Position numbers and translations under genes: made by a program | From: a bacterium | GTDB lineage: Bacteria; Oederibacteriota; JAJYGY01 | Assembly (NCBI GenBank): GCA_021790555.1 | Contig: JAJYGY010000028.1 | Span: 1-11,099, forward strand | Reading direction: 5' to 3' | DNA length: 11,099 nucleotides | Shown here: in pieces, positions 1 through 8,690 of the stretch | Layout of the letters: every line of letters starts with the position of its first letter | How positions within the stretch are numbered: position 1 is the stretch's first letter | Notes under the pieces: model-generated | The model's input: the letters and a program-made list of their open reading frames with translations, nothing else | The model's database searches: none | Told to the model about the DNA's origin: nothing

Positions 1-171
1 CCGGGCAGCAACCCGCCCAGCTTCGACAAGCAGTTCGTGCGCGACTGGCTGACCCAAAGCGGCTGGGACAAGAGGCCGCCCGCGCCCCGGCTGCCCGGGG
101 ACGTGGCGGCCCGCACCGCCCTGAAGTACCGCGAGGCTTACGAAAGGCTGACAGGCCGGCCCTGGGCCTGA
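1..171 (+). CDS. purC: Phosphoribosylaminoimidazole-succinocarboxamide synthase (SAICAR synthetase), C-terminal end only
   Basis: The first 56 codons of the window, read from base 1, end in TGA at 169-171. They encode a tail containing SFDKQFVRDWL near residues 7-17 of the fragment, followed by a short Pro-rich stretch and an amphipathic end (KYREAYERLTG). This is the characteristic C-terminus of PurC, where the DKQFVRDWL segment is strongly conserved. PurC joins aspartate to CAIR with ATP to give SAICAR, the step directly after PurK and PurE, so the neighbours support the call. The gene continues off the left edge, so its start and any upstream regulation are not visible. The gap to purK is 21 nt, consistent with one operon. 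The call rests on a short fragment plus context. Confidence 0.85.
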   Translation, partial: PGSNPPSFDKQFVRDWLTQSGWDKRPPAPRLPGDVAARTALKYREAYERLTGRPWA

Positions 172-192
172 TTTTTCCCCAACCAAGGCCGC

Positions 193-1404
193 GTGGTGGA
201 CTTTTCCGGAATCAAAAACGTGGGCATCCTGGGCGGCGGACAGCTGGCCCGCATGCTGGCCGAGGCGGCCCGGAACCTGGGCCTGACGCCCTGGGTGCTG
301 ACCGGCTCTCAAGGCGACCCGGCCGGCCAGGTCGGCGCGCGCCTGGAGAAGGGCGACTGGAAGTCCGCCCAGGACCTGCAAAAGTTCCTTCCCCTGGTGG
401 ACCTGGTGGCCTTTGAAAGCGAGTTCGTGCCCGTGGAGACCCTGCGCGCCGCCCTGGAGGAGGTTTCCCGGCGGCCCCGGGTGCTGCCCGGCCTGGACCT
501 GATGGCACGCCTGGCCGACAAGCTGGAGCAGAAAAAGATCCTTCAGGACCTGGGCATCGACTCGGCCGGGCACCTGGCCCTGGAATCCGGGGCGGACCCC
601 GGGGCCTGGATGGAGGAAGTGAAGCGCCGCTTCCCGGGGGGATGGGTGCTGAAGTGGGCCCGCCTGGGCTACGACGGCAAGGGCACCTGGATTTCGGGCG
701 GGGCGCGGCCCGGGGACGAGATGGAATTCTGCCGGCGGGCCCTGGAGCGCGGGGTGGGGCTCTTCGCCGAGCGCAAGGTGGACTTCCGCCGCGAGCTGGC
801 CGTGGTGGGATTCGCCGGCGCCGGCGGGCGGGCCCCCGGGCACTTCCCCCTGGTGGTGTCGCGGCAGACCGACGGCATCTGCCACTGGGTCTTCGGCCCG
901 GCCACGGCCCTGGGGGTGGATGAGGGCCTCCAGCGGAAGGCCGCCGGTTACGTGGAGAAGCTGGCCAAAGGGCTGGGCCTGCCCGGCTGCTTCGCCGTGG
1001 AGATGTTCGAGACCGAAGGGGGCGGGCTGCTGGTCAACGAACTGGCCCCCCGGGTGCACAACACGGGCCATTACAGCCTGGACGCCTGCGCCACCAGCCA
1101 GTTCGAGAACCACTGGCGCGGCCTGCTGGACCTGGACTTCGGCGCGGTGGCGCCGGCGCCCTTCTTCGGCATGCTCAACCTGGTGGCCCCGCCCCGGGCC
1201 CGGGTTGCGGACCCGGCCCCGGTTCCTCCGGAACCGCCCCGGGGCGGGCGGCTCTACTGGTACGGCAAGCGGGAATGCCGGCCGGGCCGCAAGATGGGGC
1301 ACGTCAATTTCACGGCGCGGAGCCTGGAGGAATTCGAGGGCCTGCGCCGCTCGTTCGAGGACTACGACGCCCGCTGGCGTCGCCTTTGCGTGGAAGGAGG
1401 CTGA
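193..1404 (+). CDS. purK: N5-carboxyaminoimidazole ribonucleotide synthase (PurK, ATP-grasp)
   Basis: PurK makes N5-CAIR from AIR, bicarbonate and ATP in cytosolic purine synthesis. The 403-residue product starts with a dinucleotide-fold loop GILGGGQLARML (residues 11-22). It has the ATP-grasp strand and loop LKWARLGYDGKG (153-164), where many relatives have KTRRGGYDGKG. The metal-binding acids E270 (VEMF) and E283 (NELAPR) are followed by the hallmark NELAPRVHNTGHYS and TSQFENHWRGLL. Length is at the upper end of the family (about 355-400). The start is GTG at 193 or the adjacent GTG at 196. A weak AAGG at 185-188 sits 7 nt before 196 and 4 nt before 193, so 196 is slightly better placed. 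purE begins 1 nt after the stop, so the two enzymes of this step are translationally close. The family is certain; only the start is ambiguous, by one codon. Confidence 0.96.
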   Translation: MVDFSGIKNVGILGGGQLARMLAEAARNLGLTPWVLTGSQGDPAGQVGARLEKGDWKSAQDLQKFLPLVDLVAFESEFVPVETLRAALEEVSRRPRVLPGLDLMARLADKLEQKKILQDLGIDSAGHLALESGADPGAWMEEVKRRFPGGWVLKWARLGYDGKGTWISGGARPGDEMEFCRRALERGVGLFAERKVDFRRELAVVGFAGAGGRAPGHFPLVVSRQTDGICHWVFGPATALGVDEGLQRKAAGYVEKLAKGLGLPGCFAVEMFETEGGGLLVNELAPRVHNTGHYSLDACATSQFENHWRGLLDLDFGAVAPAPFFGMLNLVAPPRARVADPAPVPPEPPRGGRLYWYGKRECRPGRKMGHVNFTARSLEEFEGLRRSFEDYDARWRRLCVEGG

Positions 1405-1405
1405 C

Positions 1406-1924
1406 ATGCCCGCCGAAAGGAGAGCCGGGGCCCGCGTCGCCGTCATCATGGGCAGCGAGACGGACTGGAAGGTGATGAAGCAGGCCGCCGAGGCCCTGAA
1501 GCTGCTGGGGGTGGCCTTCGAGAAGGCCGTGGTGTCGGCCCACCGCACGCCGCAGGAGATGGCCGACTTCGCCCGGGGGGCCCGGGGCCGCGGCATCCGC
1601 GTGATCGTCGCCGGGGCCGGCGGGGCGGCCCACCTGCCCGGCATGGTGGCGGCCCACACCGAGCTGCCGGTCGTCGGGGTCCCCGTGCCGGTGGGCGAGC
1701 TGGGCGGCCAGGACGCGCTGTATTCCATCGTGCAGATGCCCAACGGCGTGCCGGTGGCCACCGTGGGGATCGGCAAGGCCTTCAACGCCGGGCTTTTGGC
1801 GGCCCAGATCCTGGGGGCCGGGGACGACCGGGTGGCGGACGCGGTCGCCCGCTACAAGCAGGGGCTGCGCCGCAAGGTGGCGGCCATGAACGCGCGCCTG
1901 GCCGGCAGGGCCGGCCGTTCCTGA
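1406..1924 (+). CDS. purE: N5-carboxyaminoimidazole ribonucleotide mutase (class I PurE)
   Basis: PurE converts N5-CAIR to CAIR by moving the carboxyl group. This 172-residue protein is a single-domain class I enzyme and shows the full motif set: MGSETDW (15-21), SAHRTP (44-49, with H46 equivalent to the catalytic His of E. coli PurE), AGAGGAAHLPGM and SIVQMPNGVPVATVGIG. The usual GSxSDW is GSETDW here, a conservative Ser-to-Thr change beside the substrate phosphate site. The ATG start is supported by AAGGAGG at 1394-1400, 5 nt upstream and lying inside the end of purK. The same frame is open far upstream, but those residues have no family similarity. A PurK next to class I PurE indicates the two-step N5-CAIR route rather than direct CO2 carboxylation by class II PurE. 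The last 15-20 residues are an Arg/Ala-rich tail. Confidence 0.96.
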   Translation: MPAERRAGARVAVIMGSETDWKVMKQAAEALKLLGVAFEKAVVSAHRTPQEMADFARGARGRGIRVIVAGAGGAAHLPGMVAAHTELPVVGVPVPVGELGGQDALYSIVQMPNGVPVATVGIGKAFNAGLLAAQILGAGDDRVADAVARYKQGLRRKVAAMNARLAGRAGRS

Positions 1925-1936
1925 CGAGCGAACTTG

Positions 1937-1943
1937 AAAGGAG
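1937..1943 (+). promoter_or_regulatory. Ribosome binding site that fixes the TTG start of carA
   Basis: AAAGGAG at 1937-1943 lies 7 nt before TTG at 1951, and the next residues (KQVQHPATLALEDG) already match the CarA N-terminus. There is no in-frame ATG nearby upstream, so a TTG start is the best reading. Confidence 0.7.
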
Positions 1944-1950
1944 TCGAATC

Positions 1951-3165
1951 TTGAAACAGGTCCAACATCCCGCCACCCTGGCCCTGGAGGACGGCACGGT
2001 CCTTTACGGCACGTCCTTCGGCGCCGAGGCGGACGGCTACGGCGAGGTCTGCTTCAACACCTCCATGACGGGCTACCAGGAGATCCTCACCGACCCCAGC
2101 TACGCCGGGCAGATGGTCTGCATGACCTATCCGCACATCGGCAACACCGGAACCAACGACCTGGACACGGAATCGGCCCGGCCTTGGGCCGGCGGCTTCA
2201 TCGTGCGCGAGCTGGCCCCGGCGCCCTCCAATTTCCGGGCGCTGTCGACCCTGGACGCCTTCCTGAAGAAGCACGGGGTGCCCGGCATCGCCGGCGTCGA
2301 CACCCGGGCCCTCACCCGCCTGCTGCGCGACAAGGGCGCCCAGCGGGGCGTGATCCTGCGGGGCCACGTGGACAAGGCCAGGGCCGCCCGCAAGGCCAAG
2401 GATTCGCCCCCCTACGTGGGCGTGGACTGGGTCTCCAAGGTGAGCACCGCGCGCCCCTACGACTGGAAGCTGGGCCTGGATTCGGGCATCCCGGGCACGC
2501 CGCCTCCCGAGCTGAACCTGGTGGGCCGGGGCTTCAAGGACGGCGGGGAGCGCCACGCCAAGGGGGGGACGCCCCGTCCGCGGCGCGGCGCGGCGCCCTA
2601 CCGGGTGGTGGCGCTGGACTGCGGCATCAAGCAGAACATTTTGCGCAACCTGGTCTCGGCGGGCTGCAGGGTGACCGTGGTGCCGGCCTCCACGCCGGCC
2701 CGCGAGATCCTCTCGCGCGACCCCCAGGGCGTCTTCCTTTCCAACGGGCCGGGGGACCCCCAGGCCCTGCCCTACGTGCACCAGACCGTGCGCGAGCTGG
2801 TGGGCCGGCGCCCCATCTTCGGCATCTGCCTGGGCCACCAGATGCTGGGCCTGGGCATGGGCGGCAGGGCCTTCAAGCTTAAGTTCGGGCACCGCGGCGG
2901 CAACCAGCCGGTGATGGACCTTTCCACCCGCAAGGTCGAGATCACCTCGCACAACCACGGTTTCGCCATCGACCCGAAGAGCTTCAAGGACGGCTCCATC
3001 CGCCAGTCCCATGTCAACCTGAACGACCAGTGCTGCGAGGGGCTCGTCAGCGAAAAGCACCGCTTCTTCTCCGTGCAGTACCACCCCGAGGCCTCTCCCG
3101 GGCCGCACGACGCCAACTACCTTTTCCAAAGGTTCACGGACTGGATGGACCGGTTTGGAAGGTAG
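1951..3165 (+). CDS. carA: Carbamoyl phosphate synthase small (glutaminase) subunit
   Basis: CarA hydrolyses glutamine and channels ammonia to CarB. The 404-residue protein has the CarA-specific N-terminal domain (FNTSMTGYQEILTDPSYAGQ and TYPHIGNTG, about residues 31-70; GVDTRALTR near 115-123) and a C-terminal class I glutamine amidotransferase domain from about residue 215. In the latter, SNGPGDP precedes the nucleophile elbow GICLGHQML (Cys293), and VQYHPEASPGP supplies His378 and Glu380. The triad is complete, so it should be an active glutaminase. It is somewhat longer than usual (about 360-385). Part of the excess is a basic, Gly-rich linker around residues 192-213 between the two domains. 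The start is TTG at 1951. It sits 26 nt after purE and 36 nt before carB, so it probably shares the purine-gene transcript. No pyrimidine attenuator fits in the short gap. Confidence 0.97.
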   Translation: MKQVQHPATLALEDGTVLYGTSFGAEADGYGEVCFNTSMTGYQEILTDPSYAGQMVCMTYPHIGNTGTNDLDTESARPWAGGFIVRELAPAPSNFRALSTLDAFLKKHGVPGIAGVDTRALTRLLRDKGAQRGVILRGHVDKARAARKAKDSPPYVGVDWVSKVSTARPYDWKLGLDSGIPGTPPPELNLVGRGFKDGGERHAKGGTPRPRRGAAPYRVVALDCGIKQNILRNLVSAGCRVTVVPASTPAREILSRDPQGVFLSNGPGDPQALPYVHQTVRELVGRRPIFGICLGHQMLGLGMGGRAFKLKFGHRGGNQPVMDLSTRKVEITSHNHGFAIDPKSFKDGSIRQSHVNLNDQCCEGLVSEKHRFFSVQYHPEASPGPHDANYLFQRFTDWMDRFGR

Positions 3166-3201
3166 CAGGCCGCCGACACAGCCCTTTCCTTTCGAGAGAC
3201 C

Positions 3202-6444
<3,243 letters not shown>

Positions 6445-6511
6445 TCCGGGCCGTGCGCCGGCCAGGGGACGGGAAGGCCCGAGAAACCGCGAACCTTGGC
6501 CTGAAATGAAG

Positions 6512-6517
6512 TATAGT
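6512..6517 (+). promoter_or_regulatory. Possible -10 element ahead of the MNT-HEPN cassette
   Basis: TATAGT at 6512-6517 matches five of six bases of the sigma-70 -10 consensus in an otherwise GC-rich gap. No good -35 element lies 16-18 nt upstream; the nearest TTG-type hexamer, TTGGCC at 6496-6501, is only 10 nt away. If used, transcription would begin near 6524, just before the hairpin at 6526-6546. This is a weak call. Confidence 0.25.
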
Positions 6518-6525
6518 AAGGGGTG

Positions 6526-6546
6526 GCGCCTGGAGGGATCAGGCGC
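6526..6546 (+). other. Perfect 7-bp hairpin in the leader of the MNT gene
   Basis: GCGCCTG (6526-6532) and CAGGCGC (6540-6546) are exact inverted repeats around a 7-nt loop, GAGGGAT. A G-U pair could extend the stem by one. There is no T-run directly after it; the nearest, TTTTT at 6563-6567, starts 16 nt later, so it is not a standard intrinsic terminator. It may be an mRNA 5' stem-loop, a protein-binding site or a weak transcription barrier between carB and the cassette. Confidence 0.55.
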
Positions 6547-6583
6547 TCTTGACGGGGAGTTGTTTTTAGCCGTGGAGGCAGCC

Positions 6584-6916
6584 ATGGTTGACGAATCCAT
6601 CGTCCAACGCGCCGCGCAGTGCCTGTTGAAGGAGGCCCCCCGGGGTTCGATGGTGATCCTGTTCGGGTCCCACGCGCGGGGTCAGGCGCGTCCGGACAGC
6701 GACCTTGATTTTTTGGTGGTGGAGCCCGAAGTCCGCGACCGGTTGGCGGAAGCGGTGCGGTTGAGGGCGGCCTTGCAGGGCGTGTTGGGCAGCCACCTGG
6801 GACCCGTTGACATGGTCGTCGTGAACCGGGAGCGGTTTGAGTACTGGTCCGGGGCGGTCAACACGCTCTACCACGAGGCCGCCCGGGAGGGCAGGATCTA
6901 TGAATCCGCAGCCTGA
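6584..6916 (+). CDS. Minimal nucleotidyltransferase (MNT, MntA-like) of an MNT-HEPN pair
   Basis: This 110-residue protein is a stand-alone DNA-polymerase-beta-type nucleotidyltransferase domain (NTP_transf_2). It has LFGSHARG (26-33), the paired acids SDLD (D40, D42) and a third acid in GPVDMVVV (D76). All three predicted metal ligands are present, so catalysis is plausible. In characterised MntA-HepT systems the MNT is the antitoxin and adds AMP to the HEPN toxin; whether that holds here is inference. The start is ATG at 6584, with GGAGG at 6574-6578 placed 5 nt upstream. The frame is open to an ATG at 6506, but that extension has no family similarity and crosses the hairpin. The gene uses more TTG, TTT and other codons that are rare in carAB and purKE, suggesting a different history. 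Its 3' end overlaps the HEPN gene by 17 nt. Confidence 0.88.
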   Translation: MVDESIVQRAAQCLLKEAPRGSMVILFGSHARGQARPDSDLDFLVVEPEVRDRLAEAVRLRAALQGVLGSHLGPVDMVVVNRERFEYWSGAVNTLYHEAAREGRIYESAA

Positions 6917-7292
6917 CAGCGCGAGAGCCATGCTGACGAAGGCCCGGGGAGACGGAGCGGCCCTGCGCCACCTGGTCGGCGACGGCGCGATTCCCACCTG
7001 GATATGCGGGTTTCACGCCCAGCAGGCCGTTGAAAAATCCTTGAAGGCGGTTCTGGGCTTTAAGGGAATCAGGTATCCCTTCACCCATGACCTCCTTTTC
7101 CTTGTCGGGTTGCTTCGGACCAACGGCATTTCCCAGCCTCCCGACGGCGACGAATTGGCCAGCCTTACCCCTTATGGCGCGGCAAACCGGTACGACGACC
7201 CGGAAGACGCCCCCGCCGCCTTCGCGTCGGACCGCGTTCTGGGGCTGGTGGACAGGACGCTGGAATGGGCGTCCGGACAGGTGGAAGGATGA
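6900..7292 (+). CDS. HEPN-domain protein, partner of the MNT
   Basis: This 130-residue, probably all-helical protein matches the HEPN family (PF05168, COG2250-like). It has GFHAQQAVEKSLKAVL (37-52), PFTHDLLFL (60-68) and a C-terminal AANRYDDPEDA (94-104) before a last helix. HEPN proteins encoded next to an MNT form complexes with it, and some are RNases. The family's RNase motif is Rx4-6H. Here R58-YPFT-H63 fits that spacing by count, but the next residues are DL, not the HxY seen in HepT toxins, so nuclease activity is doubtful. The start is ATG at 6900, with GGGAGG at 6885-6890, inside the MNT gene. The stop TGA (7290-7292) overlaps an ATG at 7289 that is in frame with proB. Codon use is less GC-biased than in the flanking metabolic genes. 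An RNA-binding, toxin or MNT-substrate role is possible and unproven. Confidence 0.85.
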   Translation: MNPQPDSARAMLTKARGDGAALRHLVGDGAIPTWICGFHAQQAVEKSLKAVLGFKGIRYPFTHDLLFLVGLLRTNGISQPPDGDELASLTPYGAANRYDDPEDAPAAFASDRVLGLVDRTLEWASGQVEG

Positions 7293-8464
7293 ACCGATCA
7301 CGGGGTGGCCTCTTCATGGCGTCGAAATCGCGGGCAGAACATTTCAGGCAGGTGAAGCGCCTGGTGGTGAAGGTGGGCACCTCGCTGCTGGCCGACCCCA
7401 GGCGGGGCGTCAACCGGGCCATGATCCGCAAGCTGGCCGGCGAGATCCGGGGGCTGAGGCGCGCGGGCAGGGAGGTGGTGGTGGTGACCTCCGGGGCCCA
7501 GTGGCTGGGCCGCCACCGCATGGGGCTGGACAGGCGCCCCAAGGACATGCCCGGCCGCCAGGCCACGGCCGCGGTGGGCCAGGTGCTGCTGATGAACGAG
7601 TACGAGCGGGCCCTGGGGCGCGCCGGCCTGGCCGCGGCCCAGGTGCTGCTGACGCGGGAGGACCTGGAGAACCACCAGCGCTACCTCAACGCCCGCAACA
7701 CCCTGGAGCGCCTGCTGGAGATGGGCGCGGTGCCGGTCATCAACGAGAACGACACCGTGGCCTTCGAGGAGATCCGCTTCGGGGACAACGACAACCTGGC
7801 CGCCCTGGTTGCCCAGCTGGTCCAGGCCCAGCTGCTGGTGATTTTGACGGACGTGGACGGGCTTTACGAAGGGGACCCCCGGCTGAACCGGGGCGCCGGG
7901 CTGATCGGGGTGGTGCCGAAGATCACCCGGGCAATGGAGCAGGCCGCCGGCGGCGTGGGCAGCGACCTGGGCACCGGGGGCATGCTCACCAAGCTGCAGG
8001 CCGCCAAGGTGGTCACGGCCGGCGGGGAGATGATGGTGATCGCCCGGGGCGACAAGCCCAGGGTGCTCCTGGGCGTCCTGGAAGGCGGCGAGGAGGGCAC
8101 CCTGTTCCTGCCTTCGGGCCGTCCGCTGGATTCGCACAAGCGCTGGATCGCCTTCGGGTTCAAGCCCCGGGGCGCCCTGATGCTCGACGAGGGCGCGGCC
8201 CGGGCCCTGCGGGTCCAGGGCAAGAGCCTGCTGCCTTCCGGCGTCACCGGGGTGAGCGGGCGCTTCGGAGCCGGCGAGGTGGTGCGCCTGGTGGATCCGA
8301 ACGGCCGGGAGATCGGCAGGGGCCTCTGCAATTATTCCTCCGAGGAGTGCGGCAAGATCAAGGGCGCGCGCAGCTCGGAGATCGAGGCCAGGCTGGGATA
8401 TAAAATGAAGGACGAGATGGTGCACCGCAACGACATGGTCCTGGGGGGGGATCCCAGGGAGTAG
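7289..8464 (+). CDS. proB: Glutamate 5-kinase with C-terminal PUA domain
   Basis: ProB phosphorylates glutamate with ATP, the first and normally proline-inhibited step of proline synthesis. From ATG 7289 the product is 391 residues. It has an amino-acid-kinase domain with LVVKVGTSLL (25-34), TSGAQWLG (67-74), INENDTV (151-157), TDVDGLYEGDPR (187-198) and GTGGMLTKLQAAK, then a PUA domain from about residue 285 to 370. In most ProB proteins the third motif reads SGAVAAG or SGAIAAG, so QWL is unusual. ATG 7289 gives an ATGA overlap with the HEPN gene. ATG 7316, with GGTGG at 7304-7308 placed 7 nt upstream, gives 382 residues and a more typical N-terminus; GTG 7352 is also conceivable. No proA or obg is adjacent in the window. 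Family certain, start uncertain. Confidence 0.93.
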   Translation: MNRSRGGLFMASKSRAEHFRQVKRLVVKVGTSLLADPRRGVNRAMIRKLAGEIRGLRRAGREVVVVTSGAQWLGRHRMGLDRRPKDMPGRQATAAVGQVLLMNEYERALGRAGLAAAQVLLTREDLENHQRYLNARNTLERLLEMGAVPVINENDTVAFEEIRFGDNDNLAALVAQLVQAQLLVILTDVDGLYEGDPRLNRGAGLIGVVPKITRAMEQAAGGVGSDLGTGGMLTKLQAAKVVTAGGEMMVIARGDKPRVLLGVLEGGEEGTLFLPSGRPLDSHKRWIAFGFKPRGALMLDEGAARALRVQGKSLLPSGVTGVSGRFGAGEVVRLVDPNGREIGRGLCNYSSEECGKIKGARSSEIEARLGYKMKDEMVHRNDMVLGGDPRE

Positions 8465-8496
8465 ATCCGCCGGAATTCCTGCCGCGATGGAACCCC

Positions 8497-8519
8497 CGGC
8501 TTAAACGGCCGATTTTTTT
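8497..8519 (+). terminator. Weak intrinsic terminator candidate after proB
   Basis: A short stem of CGGC (8497-8500) and GCCG (8508-8511) with a 7-nt loop is followed by A and seven T (8513-8519). A competing 5-bp pairing uses GCCGG at 8469-8473 with CCGGC at 8496-8500. The stem is short, but the T-run, the position 33 nt past the proB stop and the change of gene type afterwards favour a transcription end here. Confidence 0.45.
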
Positions 8520-8567
8520 AAATAAAACACCTCTCCGAATCAAAAAATCCAGTTGAAAAAAATTGGA

Positions 8568-8581
8568 AAGGATATATCCTT
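8568..8581. promoter_or_regulatory. Perfect 14-bp palindrome in the AT-rich island
   Basis: AAGGATATATCCTT equals its own reverse complement. It sits about 100 nt upstream of the first secreted-protein gene and shares its last two bases with the FNR-like dyad. A dimeric-regulator operator is plausible. I do not recognise the sequence as a known site. Confidence 0.45.
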
Positions 8582-8593
8582 GATATAGATCAA
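8580..8593. promoter_or_regulatory. FNR/CRP-family-like box (TTGAT-N4-ATCAA)
   Basis: TTGATATAGATCAA is an exact match to the FNR consensus TTGAT-N4-ATCAA, with centre at 8586.5. A -10-like TTTAAT lies at 8612-8617, about 4 nt closer than expected for an E. coli class II FNR promoter, so either spacing rules differ or the site acts otherwise. It lies 80 nt upstream of the secreted-protein start at 8674. The regulator is unknown; no FNR-family gene is in this window. Confidence 0.45.
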
Positions 8594-8663
8594 AAAGTGT
8601 CCCTTGTAGCATTTAATCGTTTTAGTAACGGCGCTCACATTCTTATCCGTGGCCTGAAAGGGG

Positions 8664-8690
8664 ATGACCGGTCATGCATGGTGGCATGCA
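8664..8690. other. Two adjacent dyads over the translation start of the first secreted protein
   Basis: ATGACCGGTCAT (8664-8675) is a perfect 12-bp palindrome. Directly after it, TGCATG (8675-8680) and CATGCA (8685-8690) are exact inverted repeats around GTGG. The two structures enclose the start ATG at 8674 and the alternative in-frame ATG at 8686. The likely ribosome binding site, AAAGGGGA at 8657-8664, lies just outside. RNA folding here could limit initiation. Confidence 0.45.

Noticed and set aside
920..1405. N-terminal extension of the purE frame inside purK (giving 334 residues)
   Set aside because: The extension is Arg/Trp/Ala/Pro-rich with no PurE similarity, and a strong ribosome binding site sits 5 nt before ATG 1406.
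6448..6480. GGGCC/GGCCC and GGCC/GGCC inverted repeats just after carB
   Set aside because: Stems are 4-5 bp with long loops in very GC-rich sequence and have no T-run, so chance pairing is likely.
6496..6517. TTGGCC / TATAGT as a complete sigma-70 promoter
   Set aside because: The spacer is only 10 nt; only the -10-like hexamer was kept, at low confidence.
6526..6567. Reading the leader hairpin plus T5 as an intrinsic terminator of carB
   Set aside because: The T-run begins 16 nt after the stem, too far for a standard intrinsic terminator.
6506..6583. Upstream ATG giving a 136-residue MNT protein
   Set aside because: The added 26 residues cross the hairpin and overlap the possible -10 region, do not match the MNT family, and ATG 6584 has a well-placed GGAGG.
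7298..8425. 375-codon minus-strand open frame over proB, and a similar 293-codon frame at 8743-9624
   Set aside because: Both are frame shadows of high-GC genes with clear plus-strand motifs or signal peptides.
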